Below, one piece after another: positions 16,346-24,067 of a stretch of DNA of 64,000 nt. A model generated the notes under the pieces. It searched no databases. It was not told the DNA's origin and saw nothing but the letters and a program-made list of their open reading frames with translations. The stretch comes from Bacillota bacterium (GTDB lineage: Bacteria; Bacillota; Bacilli; Paenibacillales; NBRC-103111). The position numbers were made by a program, and so were the translations under genes. Position 1 is the first letter of the stretch. Each line of letters begins with the position of its first letter. The DNA is taken from NCBI GenBank assembly GCA_023388055.1, contig JAEWGW010000030.1, positions 1 to 64,000 on the forward strand, given 5' to 3'.

Positions 16346-16611
16346 ACTTGTCGTGCATTTTTATGCTTAGTTTGCCACGAGAAGATACCTCTTCACGGGG
16401 CTATTTATGTTGTTTCCCGTGATATTCATAATTCAACCGCTCATCCTATTCGCGAAGGAGGTGCTGCGCGAGGAGCCAGATTCCGGCTGCAGCCTGCTTT
16501 GAATGCGAGGAGAATTGGTTTTTAAGCATGAAGTTATAATCAAACCAATAGTCACGTCAAAAGAACCCTGTATCATACCAGACGGCGGACTATGAAGGAG
16601 GACCGATTGAA

Positions 16612-17754
16612 GTGGGCGTTATCCCTGTTCAGGAAACCCATGAAAAACGATCATCCAGCATGGCCTTCGCATTGCGATGGGAGCATGAAAACGGGCGCAG
16701 AATTATTATAGCAGCAGCTTTCTCGATCGCCTTAGCCTTCATGTTTTTCATGTTGTTGTACGGTACGGCTACCAAAAGCGTATCCGTAGTGGTGGACGGA
16801 CAAGAAACCGTGGTGGTAACACGGCAAGATGTTCTCAAACACCTACTGGATGAAAAAGCAATTTCGTACGGTGAGAATGACCGTATTTCCCTGCCTGTAG
16901 ATACCAAGCTGCGGAATGGGGACGTCATTGTGCTGAATCACACCTCGCCGGTGCAATTGACTGCCGATGGAAAGACCTTAACGTTGTATACAACCGGAAA
17001 GACGGTTGCTGGCGCTTTGGAGGATTTGAATATTGGCATGGACCCGCTGGATAAGATTACTCCTGTATTGGAGCAGAATCTGGCTGGTGGGGAAGAAATC
17101 AAGATCGTCCGCGTCACTAAGGAAATCGCTGAGGAATCGCAGCCGATTGCCTTCGAAACGGTGAAGCAGAATGACAGTAGCCTGCTGAAGGGCAAGGAAG
17201 AGATTGTTCAGGACGGCGTAGAAGGAACCAAGGTTATCAAAACAGAGAAGGTTTACGAGGATGGCGTTTTGGTGGCGGAAAACAAGGTGGACGAAACGAT
17301 TGCCGCCGAAAGCGTCAGCAAGGTGGTAGCCGTGGGCACTAAGGCTCCGGTGGTAACCGTGTTAAGCGCAAGCTCACCCAATATGGATGAGGTCACCAAG
17401 AACGGGGTAAACTTTGGCTATAAGAAGATTTTGAACAATGTGACCTTGACGGCGTACTCCGCCGGCGTGGCCTCCACAGGCAAGGATGAGGACCATCCGC
17501 AATATGGTGTTACCTCCAGCGGCACGACTGTAACCGAGGGCCGTACCATTGCTGTGGACAAAAGTGTGATTCCCATGGGCTGGTGGGTCTATATCGAAGG
17601 CATCGGCTTCCGCCGTGCCGAGGATACAGGCAGCGCCATCAAGGGCAATAAGATCGATGTATACTTCGACAGCAACGCTTATGCCAACAAGTTCGGCACC
17701 AAGCGGGGTTATACGGTGTATGTGATCGGTCCGAAAAAGCCTGTTACCGACTAA
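16612..17754 (+). CDS. Cell-wall hydrolase-type protein with DUF348, G5 and 3D domains (YabE-like)
   Basis: 380 residues from GTG 16612, with AAGGAGG upstream. Order: a basic N-terminus, membrane segment at about 31-50, two DUF348 ubiquitin-like repeats (about 55-160; SVVVDGQETVVVTRQDVL and VQLTADGKTLTLYTTG), a G5 domain (about 165-245) and a C-terminal 3D domain (LTAYSAG...TIAVDKSVIPMG...AEDTGSAIKGNKIDVYF). 3D domains share the MltA/RlpA-type lytic fold, so a muralytic role related to Rpf2/YabE is likely. It is the gene controlled by the upstream c-di-AMP riboswitch, linking c-di-AMP to wall turnover. Place before rnmV is as in B. subtilis yabE. Confidence 0.9.
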   Translation: MGVIPVQETHEKRSSSMAFALRWEHENGRRIIIAAAFSIALAFMFFMLLYGTATKSVSVVVDGQETVVVTRQDVLKHLLDEKAISYGENDRISLPVDTKLRNGDVIVLNHTSPVQLTADGKTLTLYTTGKTVAGALEDLNIGMDPLDKITPVLEQNLAGGEEIKIVRVTKEIAEESQPIAFETVKQNDSSLLKGKEEIVQDGVEGTKVIKTEKVYEDGVLVAENKVDETIAAESVSKVVAVGTKAPVVTVLSASSPNMDEVTKNGVNFGYKKILNNVTLTAYSAGVASTGKDEDHPQYGVTSSGTTVTEGRTIAVDKSVIPMGWWVYIEGIGFRRAEDTGSAIKGNKIDVYFDSNAYANKFGTKRGYTVYVIGPKKPVTD

Positions 17755-17802
17755 CGGGTTTGGATCTGTCCGGCTAGGGCTTGTTCCAAGTGGATACCTT
17801 CC

Positions 17803-17836
17803 GAGAAGAGGCTGCCGGCCTCTTCTCTTCCTGTTT
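17803..17836 (+). terminator. Terminator after the 3D-domain gene
   Basis: GAGAAGAGGC and GCCTCTTCTC make a 10-bp stem followed by TTCCTGTTT. It precedes rnmV by about 35 nt. Confidence 0.65.
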
Positions 17837-17871
17837 ATTAAGACGAAGCGGCGAAGGGAAAAGTTGCGTCT

Positions 17872-18420
17872 ATGCTAAAAGAAATTATTGTGGTGGAGGG
17901 CAAGTCCGACACGGCGGCTATTAAGCGTGCGGTGGAGGCCGAAACCATTGAAACCGGCGGCTCTGCTATCAATCAGGCCGTCTACGAAAAGATCCGCCTA
18001 GCCTTGGAGCGCAGAGGTGTTATCATCTTCACCGACCCCGATCATGCGGGAGAACGGCTGCGGCGGCTGATCACCGCCCGCTTCCCGGGATGCAAGCAGG
18101 CTTTCCTGAGCCAGGAGGAAACCACCAAGAACGGCGATGTGGGTATCGAGAATGCCACACCGGAGATGATCCGCAGGGCACTGGAAAACCTGAAAACGGA
18201 CTATCAGGCGGCTGTATCGGAAATCACCAAGGATGATCTGATGGACGCAGGACTTTTGGTTCATCCGGATGCGGCGGCCCGGCGGGAGGCCATGGGCCGG
18301 CTGCTCGGAATCGGCTATGCCAACGGCAAGCAATTCTTAAAAAGATGCCAGATGTTTCAAATCACACGGAAAGAATTCGAAGAAGCGCTGAAGCTTTTTC
18401 GTGAAGAGGGCTTCAAATGA
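17872..18420 (+). CDS. rnmV: Ribonuclease M5
   Basis: 182 residues. The Toprim domain shows IIVVEGKSDTAAIK with the catalytic Glu and IIFTDPDHAGERLRR with the DxD metal motif. RNase M5 matures 5S rRNA. The stop overlaps the rsmA start by 4 nt (ATGA), giving tight coupling of rRNA processing and modification, as in B. subtilis. Confidence 0.95.
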   Translation: MLKEIIVVEGKSDTAAIKRAVEAETIETGGSAINQAVYEKIRLALERRGVIIFTDPDHAGERLRRLITARFPGCKQAFLSQEETTKNGDVGIENATPEMIRRALENLKTDYQAAVSEITKDDLMDAGLLVHPDAAARREAMGRLLGIGYANGKQFLKRCQMFQITRKEFEEALKLFREEGFK

Positions 18421-19313
18421 CAAAACCCCATTTCCCTACGGATGTGGCATCTCCGGCTAGAACGAAGGATGTCCTTGGCCGATACGGCATTACGGCCAAG
18501 AAAAGTCTTGGCCAGAATTTTCTCGTAGATCTCAATATTCTGGGCAATATCGTGAATGCGGCTGAGCTGGACGAGTCCAAGGGGGCCCTGGAAATCGGTC
18601 CTGGACTGGGGGGTCTGACCCAGCAATTGGCTAAACGTGCGGGACGGGTGGTAGCAGTGGAGCTGGACCAGCGGATGCTGCCTGTGCTCGAGGAAACGCT
18701 GTCGGCCTACGGCAATGCGTCTGTAGTTCATGGGGATATTCTGAAGGTGGATCTGGATGAATTGTTCCAGCGTTACTTCGCTGATGTGAAGGGTGTCAGC
18801 GTGGTGGCCAACCTGCCCTATTATGTGACTACGCCTATTGTCATGCGACTTTTGGAGGAGCATATCCCCCTGGAGAATATCGTGGTGATGATCCAGAAGG
18901 AAGTAGCGGACCGGATGGCGGCCAAACCGGGCACCAAGGATTACGGCAGCCTGAGCATCGCTGTGCAGTATTATTGCGAGCCGCAGGTGGTGGCCATTGT
19001 TCCCCGCACCGTCTTCATCCCCCAGCCCAACGTCGACTCTGCCGTAATCCGGCTGCGGCTGCGCAAGGCTCCGCCTGTTCAGGTAACGGATGAAGAGATG
19101 TATTTCCAAGTGGTGCAGGCGTCCTTTACCCAACGGAGAAAAACCATCTTTAATAATCTTTTAACCCGGTTCTTCGGGAAAGAAACCAGGCATCTTCTGG
19201 AGCAAGCGCTGGAGAAGGCCGGAATTGATCCTATACGCCGCGGTGAGACGTTGAGCCTCGAAGAGTTCGCTCGCCTTACGGAGGCCCTCCAGGAGGCCGG
19301 AATCAGCGTTTAA
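18417..19313 (+). CDS. rsmA: 16S rRNA A1518/A1519 N6-dimethyltransferase
   Basis: 298 residues. Motif I is LEIGPGLGGLTQQLA, then VVAVELDQRM, and motif IV is VANLPYYVTTPIVM (NLPY), diagnostic of KsgA/RsmA. KSLGQNFLVD near residue 27 is conserved. The C-terminal region has FTQRRKTIFNNL. It dimethylates two adjacent adenines in helix 45 of 16S rRNA. Confidence 0.96.
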   Translation: MTKPHFPTDVASPARTKDVLGRYGITAKKSLGQNFLVDLNILGNIVNAAELDESKGALEIGPGLGGLTQQLAKRAGRVVAVELDQRMLPVLEETLSAYGNASVVHGDILKVDLDELFQRYFADVKGVSVVANLPYYVTTPIVMRLLEEHIPLENIVVMIQKEVADRMAAKPGTKDYGSLSIAVQYYCEPQVVAIVPRTVFIPQPNVDSAVIRLRLRKAPPVQVTDEEMYFQVVQASFTQRRKTIFNNLLTRFFGKETRHLLEQALEKAGIDPIRRGETLSLEEFARLTEALQEAGISV

Positions 19314-19322
19314 GCGCATTTG

Positions 19323-19357
19323 CTCCCTTGCCGATACAGCCGGCGGGGGAGTTTTTG
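19323..19357 (+). terminator. Terminator after rsmA
   Basis: CTCCC...GCCG / CGGC...GGGAG with a TTTTT tail, just past the rsmA stop. Confidence 0.75.
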
Positions 19358-19431
19358 CTTGAATTCGGATTTGTACCGCACCAAACGCCCAGTCCCGCCA
19401 TACGATACATCGTGAGGAGGGGATAGGCGCA

Positions 19432-20289
19432 ATGAAGCAAGGCGATCTGGTGGTACGGAAATCCTATGGCGGTGACGTCATTTTTAAAATTCAAGATTTT
19501 TCATATCAGACTGCGCTGCTCCGGGGGGTGGATGTGCGGCTTCTGGCGGATGCGTCCGTCGCGGATTTGAGTCCTGCGCCTGAAACCCGCATCGCCCGCC
19601 ATGAAGAGGATATGCAGCAGCGGTGTACCGAAATGCGCAGCGTGATGACGAAAAGCCTGCCCCAGCCAACAACCAAGCAGGTTCCCGCTGCAAGAAACGG
19701 GCAACAGTCCTCCGGACATTTTGAGGTGCCGGGCAAGGTGCTTCATTTGGACGGAGACCCCAATTATCTGCGCAAAAGCATGGGGCTCTACGGGGATCTC
19801 CGCGTGCCGGCAGAGGGCATCTACGTGCCGGAGCAGAATATGGCGGAGGTTTTGACCCGGCTCCTGCCCCAGGTGCATCCGGATATCGTGGTGATTACCG
19901 GTCATGACGGGATTCTGAAGGATGTGAAGGATGGAGATACGCAGAGTCTGTCCAGCTATAAAAACTCCCAGAACTTCGTAAATGCGGTCCGTACGGCCCG
20001 TAAGTACGAACGCAACCGGGATGCGCTGGTTATTATCGCAGGGGCCTGCCAATCCCATTTTGAGGCGCTGCTGCAGGCCGGAGCCAACTATGCCAGCTCT
20101 CCGGGGCGGGTGCTGATCCATGCACTGGATCCGTTGTACATCGCCGCCAAGGTGGCATTTACCCCCATTAAGGATACCGTTCAGATGGCGGATATCCTCC
20201 AGCACACCATGAGCGGGCTGGAGGGACTGGGGGGGATCGACACCCGCGGCAGCTACCGCCTGGGGATTCCAGGCTTCAAAACATATTGA
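19432..20289 (+). CDS. yabG: YabG, sporulation-specific protease
   Basis: 285 residues, typical YabG length, with GAGGAGGGG upstream. The N-terminus GDLVVRKSYGGDVIFKIQDF is followed by the family core VITGHDGILKD, YKNSQNFVNAVRTARKYE and VIIAGACQSHFEALLQAGANYASSP. The Cys-His in ACQSHFE is a candidate catalytic element. YabG processes spore coat proteins in the mother cell. It is monocistronic here, between two terminators. Confidence 0.93.
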   Translation: MKQGDLVVRKSYGGDVIFKIQDFSYQTALLRGVDVRLLADASVADLSPAPETRIARHEEDMQQRCTEMRSVMTKSLPQPTTKQVPAARNGQQSSGHFEVPGKVLHLDGDPNYLRKSMGLYGDLRVPAEGIYVPEQNMAEVLTRLLPQVHPDIVVITGHDGILKDVKDGDTQSLSSYKNSQNFVNAVRTARKYERNRDALVIIAGACQSHFEALLQAGANYASSPGRVLIHALDPLYIAAKVAFTPIKDTVQMADILQHTMSGLEGLGGIDTRGSYRLGIPGFKTY

Positions 20290-20299
20290 ACGGCCGATG

Positions 20300-20337
20300 C
20301 CGTCCGCCTGGCTTTCAGGTGGACGGTTTTTCTTTTT
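20300..20337 (+). terminator. Terminator after yabG
   Basis: CCGTCCGCCTG pairs with CAGGTGGACGG across a five-base loop, followed by TTTTTCTTTTTTT. Confidence 0.85.
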
Positions 20338-20400
20338 TTGGAAAAGACGGATAAAAGAAATGGCTTCCGGACATATTAAAAACGGATATAGGGATTTCCA

Positions 20401-20430
20401 TTGACAACTGCTTTTCTTCACTGGTATAAT
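20401..20430 (+). promoter_or_regulatory. Upstream veg promoter (sigma-A)
   Basis: TTGACA (20401-20406), 18-bp spacer, TATAAT (20425-20430): both hexamers are consensus. Confidence 0.75.
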
Positions 20431-20442
20431 ATTTGGCTTCAT

Positions 20443-20471
20443 TTGACAAGATGGACAATCTGAGGTATAAT
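20443..20471 (+). promoter_or_regulatory. Downstream veg promoter (sigma-A)
   Basis: TTGACA (20443-20448), 17-bp spacer, TATAAT (20466-20471), a perfect consensus promoter 27 nt before the veg ATG, which leaves a very short leader. Confidence 0.85.
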
Positions 20472-20497
20472 GGGGTAGAAAGAGGTGGTAGTAGTCC

Positions 20498-20773
20498 ATG
20501 GCTAAAAATGCGCTTTTGGAGATCAAACGTACCATGGAAACACATGTGGGACAGAAGATTACTCTCCGCGCCAACGGTGGCCGGAGGAAAACCATTGAAC
20601 GTTCAGGTGTGCTTGAAGAGACCTACCCTTCTGTATTTATTGTCAAGCTGGACCAAGACCAGCAAAGCTTCAAACGGGTTTCTTACAGCTACGCGGACAT
20701 CTTGACGGAGACAGTGGAAGTGACTGTTTGCAGTGAGGATGGCCAGATGCGGATAACATACATTCAGGGGTAA
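20498..20773 (+). CDS. veg: Veg protein
   Basis: 91 residues, nearly collinear with B. subtilis Veg (86). MAKNALLEIKRTMETHVGQK and the ANGGRRKTIERSG segment are characteristic of this Sm-like small protein. Veg stimulates biofilm gene expression in B. subtilis by antagonising SinR. RBS AGAGGTGG. It is served by two tandem consensus sigma-A promoters. Confidence 0.95.
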   Translation: MAKNALLEIKRTMETHVGQKITLRANGGRRKTIERSGVLEETYPSVFIVKLDQDQQSFKRVSYSYADILTETVEVTVCSEDGQMRITYIQG

Positions 20774-20793
20774 CCCTGCGAGACCGCGCAAGC

Positions 20794-20828
20794 CTCCGGT
20801 GATTTTACCGGAGTTTCTTTTTTTTGGA
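20794..20828 (+). terminator. Terminator after veg
   Basis: CTCCGGT-gatttt-ACCGGAG with TTTCTTTTTTTT. Confidence 0.85.
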
Positions 20829-20919
20829 CTCATAAACATCAAATACCTGCGGCTAAATTAGGCTCGTTCTGCGCATCCTACCGGTAAAGACGAATGAATA
20901 CCCAAGGAGGGATTGTGTA

Positions 20920-21120
20920 ATGGGCAGAAGGCGCCGCGGAGTTATGTCAGAGCAGCTGAAGTACGAGCTGGCGAAGGATTTGGGCTTTTACAATACTGTC
21001 CAGCGGGAGGGCTGGGGCGGCATCACCACCAAGGATGCGGGCAATATGGTGAAGCGGGCCATTCAGATGGCGGAGCAGGCAGCCAAGGCACAAGGACAAG
21101 GCCAGCCGCCGGTAAGATAA
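20920..21120 (+). CDS. sspF: Small acid-soluble spore protein, alpha/beta type (SspF-like)
   Basis: 66 residues with a strong AAGGAGGG RBS. LKYELAKDLGFYNTVQREGW followed by GGITTKDAGNMVKRAIQMAE is the conserved SASP alpha/beta DNA-binding region, divergent in the way of SspF. SASPs coat and protect spore DNA in the forespore. The Gln/Lys-rich C-terminus is short. Location between veg and ispE matches B. subtilis sspF. Confidence 0.92.
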   Translation: MGRRRRGVMSEQLKYELAKDLGFYNTVQREGWGGITTKDAGNMVKRAIQMAEQAAKAQGQGQPPVR

Positions 21121-21145
21121 TATAAATCGAATAAAGCGGCACTCC

Positions 21146-21180
21146 AAGCCGGGGCGGTTTTATACGCCTCGGCTTTATTT
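21146..21180 (+). terminator. Terminator after sspF
   Basis: AAGCCGgGGCG pairs with CGCCtCGGCTT, followed by TATTT. Confidence 0.7.
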
Positions 21181-21276
21181 GAAGCCCGCCCGATGAACGC
21201 CAGATGCTTTTCCCAACGGGGTTTGCTATAATATGTAAAGTTGGATCAGGCCGTTATTGAAAGTAGGTGCAGCCTT

Positions 21277-22149
21277 GTGCGAGTAATGGAAAAAGCCCCA
21301 GCCAAAATCAATCTTACCCTGGACGTGCTGCATAAGCGACCGGACGGTTATCATGAAGTAGAAATGATTATGACCATGGTGGATCTGGCGGACCGGATCG
21401 AAATGAAGGGGCTGGACCGGGATGCCATCATTATCTCCAGTCAGGCGGGGTATATTCCGCTGGATGAGAAGAACCTGGCTTTTCAAGCAGCCAGATTGAT
21501 CAAGGACCGTTATGATGTGAAGCAAGGGGTCTATATTCATTTGGATAAAAAAATTCCGGTGGCAGCCGGTCTTGCCGGAGGAAGCAGTGATGCTGCAGCT
21601 ACGCTTCGGGGGTTGAACCGCCTGTGGCGGCTGGGCATCACCGATGAGGAGCTTCGCACGCTGGGAGCTGAGCTGGGATCAGATGTGCCTTTCTGTGTAA
21701 CCGGCGGTACTGCCATTGCCCGCGGCCGCGGCGAAAAGCTGGAGTTTATCGATTCCCCGCCCCAATGCTGGGTGGTGCTGGCCAAGCCCCCCATCAATGT
21801 GTCTACCGCAGATGTGTACGGCAAGCTGAACGCGTCCCGGATTGAGAAGCATCCGGACACGGCGGCTGTAGCGGAGGCCATCCGGAGCAAGGATTACCAT
21901 AGCCTGTGTGCTGGATTAGGCAATGTTTTGGAAGAGGTTACATTATCCTTGTATCCGGAGGTCAAGCAGCTGAAGAACTGTATGGAGCGCCTGGGTGCAG
22001 ATGGTGTGCTGATGTCGGGGAGCGGTCCTACGGTTTTTGCCCTTTGCTCCAAGGAAAAGAAGGCTCAGCGGATCTATAACGGGCTGCGTGGCTTCTGCAA
22101 GGAAGTTTATGCGGTAAGGATGCTGACTGGGGAGCATGCCGTCCCTTGA
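21277..22149 (+). CDS. ispE: 4-diphosphocytidyl-2-C-methyl-D-erythritol kinase
   Basis: 290 residues from GTG 21277, matching the (M)R(I/V)-x-EKAPAKINL start of B. subtilis IspE, with TAGGTG upstream. GHMP-kinase motifs are PVAAGLAGGSSDAAATLRGL and LMSGSGPTVFALC. It phosphorylates CDP-methylerythritol in the non-mevalonate isoprenoid pathway. Confidence 0.95.
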   Translation: MRVMEKAPAKINLTLDVLHKRPDGYHEVEMIMTMVDLADRIEMKGLDRDAIIISSQAGYIPLDEKNLAFQAARLIKDRYDVKQGVYIHLDKKIPVAAGLAGGSSDAAATLRGLNRLWRLGITDEELRTLGAELGSDVPFCVTGGTAIARGRGEKLEFIDSPPQCWVVLAKPPINVSTADVYGKLNASRIEKHPDTAAVAEAIRSKDYHSLCAGLGNVLEEVTLSLYPEVKQLKNCMERLGADGVLMSGSGPTVFALCSKEKKAQRIYNGLRGFCKEVYAVRMLTGEHAVP

Positions 22150-22203
22150 GATTGGATTCATGCGGGATGTTAGCTGCATGTAAGAAACAATTTCATTGGG
22201 AAC

Positions 22204-22254
22204 TTGAATAAATACGGACATAAATGATATATTCTCATTATAATATTCGGATTT
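22204..22254 (+). promoter_or_regulatory. Candidate purR promoter with a PurBox-like site
   Basis: TTGAAT (22204-22209), 18-bp spacer, TATATT (22228-22233). Just downstream, AATATTCGGATTT (22242-22254) read on the minus strand is AAATCCGAATATT, one mismatch from the PurBox WAWWCCGAACWWT. This suggests autoregulation of purR; a clear second PurBox is not seen. Confidence 0.45.
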
Positions 22255-22289
22255 AAGTGCGGATATGATCTGCAATCGGGGGTGCATGC

Positions 22290-23117
22290 ATGAAAAAGTT
22301 AAAGCGAAGCGCAAGATTGGTGGAAATGACGCAATACTTGCTGTTTCGCCCCCATACGTTGATTCCGCTGACAACCTTTGCTGAACGGTATAATTCGGCC
22401 AAGTCGTCCATCAGCGAGGATTTGGCCATCATCAAGGAAGTGTGTGAATCGGAAGGGCTGGGGGATCTTCAGACATTGGCCGGAGCCGCCGGCGGGGTAA
22501 GATTTATTCCGAAGGTTTCCAAGGCGCAGTCGGAGATTTTCATGGTGGATATATGCAGGCAGCTGGAGCAGCCGGAGCGGGTTCTGCCAGGCGGATATAT
22601 GTATATGTCCGACCTGCTGGGCCGTCCGATGATTCTGAATGAAATCGGCAAGATGTTTGCAACCGCTTTTGCCGGACGGGATATCGATGTGGTGATGACG
22701 GTGGAAACCAAGGGAATCCCGCTGGCGTATGCCACGGCTACGTTCCTGAACCTGCCGGTGGTGATTGTGCGCCGGGACAACAAGGTGACGGAAGGCTCCG
22801 CCGTAAGCATTAACTACGTGTCGGGCTCCAACAAGCGGATCCAGACTATGTCTCTTTCGAGACGGGCGTTGAAGGAAGAAGCCAAGGTATTGATTATCGA
22901 TGACTTCATGCGTGCAGGCGGTACCATTCACGGTATGATGGACCTTCTTTCGGAGTTCCGGGCAACAGTGAAGGGTGTAGGGGTATTTGTGGATTCCGAT
23001 GAGGTAGAGGAGCACTTGGTGGAGGATTACATCTCCCTTGCCCGTCTGACCCATGTGGATTCGCGGAGCAAGCAGGTGAAGGTGGTCTTAGGCAATTATT
23101 TTGAATCGGATCAGTAA
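22290..23117 (+). CDS. purR: Purine operon repressor PurR
   Basis: 275 residues. A winged-helix N-terminal domain (RLVEMTQYLLFRPHTLIPL) is fused to a PRPP-binding type I PRTase domain with VLIIDDFMRAGGTIHGM, as in Gram-positive PurR. PRPP binding lowers its DNA affinity, so purine genes are repressed when PRPP is low. RBS GGGGGTG. Gene order ispE-purR-yabJ-spoVG is conserved, and prs, which makes PRPP, is 3 kb downstream. Confidence 0.95.
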   Translation: MKKLKRSARLVEMTQYLLFRPHTLIPLTTFAERYNSAKSSISEDLAIIKEVCESEGLGDLQTLAGAAGGVRFIPKVSKAQSEIFMVDICRQLEQPERVLPGGYMYMSDLLGRPMILNEIGKMFATAFAGRDIDVVMTVETKGIPLAYATATFLNLPVVIVRRDNKVTEGSAVSINYVSGSNKRIQTMSLSRRALKEEAKVLIIDDFMRAGGTIHGMMDLLSEFRATVKGVGVFVDSDEVEEHLVEDYISLARLTHVDSRSKQVKVVLGNYFESDQ

Positions 23118-23173
23118 ATGGCAATGTGGGTGATGAACCCGCCTTGCCGGCTGACCGCCGGAAGGAGACAAGC

Positions 23174-23569
23174 ATGACTATGGTCAAAATTGTTGCGACA
23201 GCAGAAGCTCCTGCTGCCATCGGGCCGTATTCCCAGGCTGTAATTGCAGGCGATATGGTGTATACCTCGGGGCAAATTCCCCTTCGTCCGGACGGAACCC
23301 TTCTGGAAGGCGGCATTGCCGAACAGGCCGAGCAGGTGCTGAAGAACCTGGCGGCAGTGCTGCAGGAGGCCGGATCGGGGTTGACCCAAGTGGTCAAAAC
23401 CACTGTGTTTCTGAAGGATATGAACCAGTTTGCAGAGTTCAATGCAGTGTACGGTTCCTTCTTCACGGATCACAAGCCGGCACGTTCTACCGTAGAGGTT
23501 GCACGCCTGCCGAAGGATGTTCTTGTCGAAATAGAATGCATCGCGTTGAGAAATGTCGAAATAGTTTAA
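23174..23569 (+). CDS. ridA: RidA/YabJ family reactive-intermediate deaminase
   Basis: 131 residues from ATG 23174, with GAAGGAG upstream. SGQIPLRPDG, VVKTTVFLKDMNQFAEFNAV and the catalytic-Arg region PARSTVEVARLPKDV with VEIECIA are Rid hallmarks. It hydrolyses enamine/imine intermediates formed by PLP enzymes. It follows purR by 56 nt; in B. subtilis purR-yabJ are co-transcribed. Confidence 0.94.
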   Translation: MTMVKIVATAEAPAAIGPYSQAVIAGDMVYTSGQIPLRPDGTLLEGGIAEQAEQVLKNLAAVLQEAGSGLTQVVKTTVFLKDMNQFAEFNAVYGSFFTDHKPARSTVEVARLPKDVLVEIECIALRNVEIV

Positions 23570-23615
23570 GTTGTACAAATATTTTTAAAAAAACCTTTTT
23601 TTTAAGCACAAAAAA

Positions 23616-23646
23616 GAAGGATTTTCCCAGCTGTTGTGGAAATATA
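23616..23646 (+). promoter_or_regulatory. Sigma-H promoter of spoVG
   Basis: AAGGATTTT as -35 and TGTGGAAATA as -10. The 20-nt distance from AGGAT to GGAA equals my recollection of the B. subtilis spoVG sigma-H promoter. Confidence 0.65.
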
Positions 23647-23685
23647 CAGCAAGTCCTGCTTAAAAAAAAGGTGGTGAACGTAAAC

Positions 23686-23970
23686 GTGCAAATTACTGAT
23701 GTCAGACTCCGCCGCGTGAATTCCGAAGGAAGAATGAAGGCCATCGCCTCCATTACCATCGACAACGAATTCGTCGTGCACGACATTCGCGTTATTGACG
23801 GAAATAACGGAATGTTCGTTGCTATGCCCAGCAAGCGGACTCCCGACGGAGAGTTTCGGGATATCGCTCATCCCATCTCTTCCGCCACCCGGGAAAAAAT
23901 TCAGGCAGCCGTTCTGGCTGAATACGAAAGAGCCGCTGTCGAGGAAGAAGTCATGGAAGAGGGAGCATAA
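23686..23970 (+). CDS. spoVG: SpoVG, RNA/DNA-binding regulator
   Basis: 94 residues from GTG 23686, with AAGGTGGTGAAC upstream. VQITDVRLRRVNSEGRMKA aligns with B. subtilis MEVTDVRLRRVN. The core is highly conserved (VVHDIRVIDGNNGMFVAMPS and TPDGEFRDIAHPI). SpoVG affects asymmetric septation and capsule or virulence genes in relatives. It is transcribed from a sigma-H-type promoter within the short gap after ridA. Confidence 0.96.
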   Translation: MQITDVRLRRVNSEGRMKAIASITIDNEFVVHDIRVIDGNNGMFVAMPSKRTPDGEFRDIAHPISSATREKIQAAVLAEYERAAVEEEVMEEGA

Positions 23971-23988
23971 AATAACCGCATTTTCCGT

Positions 23989-24016
23989 GGGAGCCTCAGG
24001 GGCTCTCTTTTCTTTT
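23989..24016 (+). terminator. Terminator after spoVG
   Basis: GGGAGCC-tcagg-GGCTCTC followed by TTTTCTTTT. Confidence 0.75.
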
Positions 24017-24067
24017 GCCGGAAAGTAGGATATATTCATATTGGAATTTATGATGGAGATGATAAAT

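Noticed and set aside
16474..16515. Leader peptide from the GTG following AAGGAG near 16460 in the riboswitch leader
   Set aside because: The candidate start lies inside the Shine-Dalgarno sequence itself.
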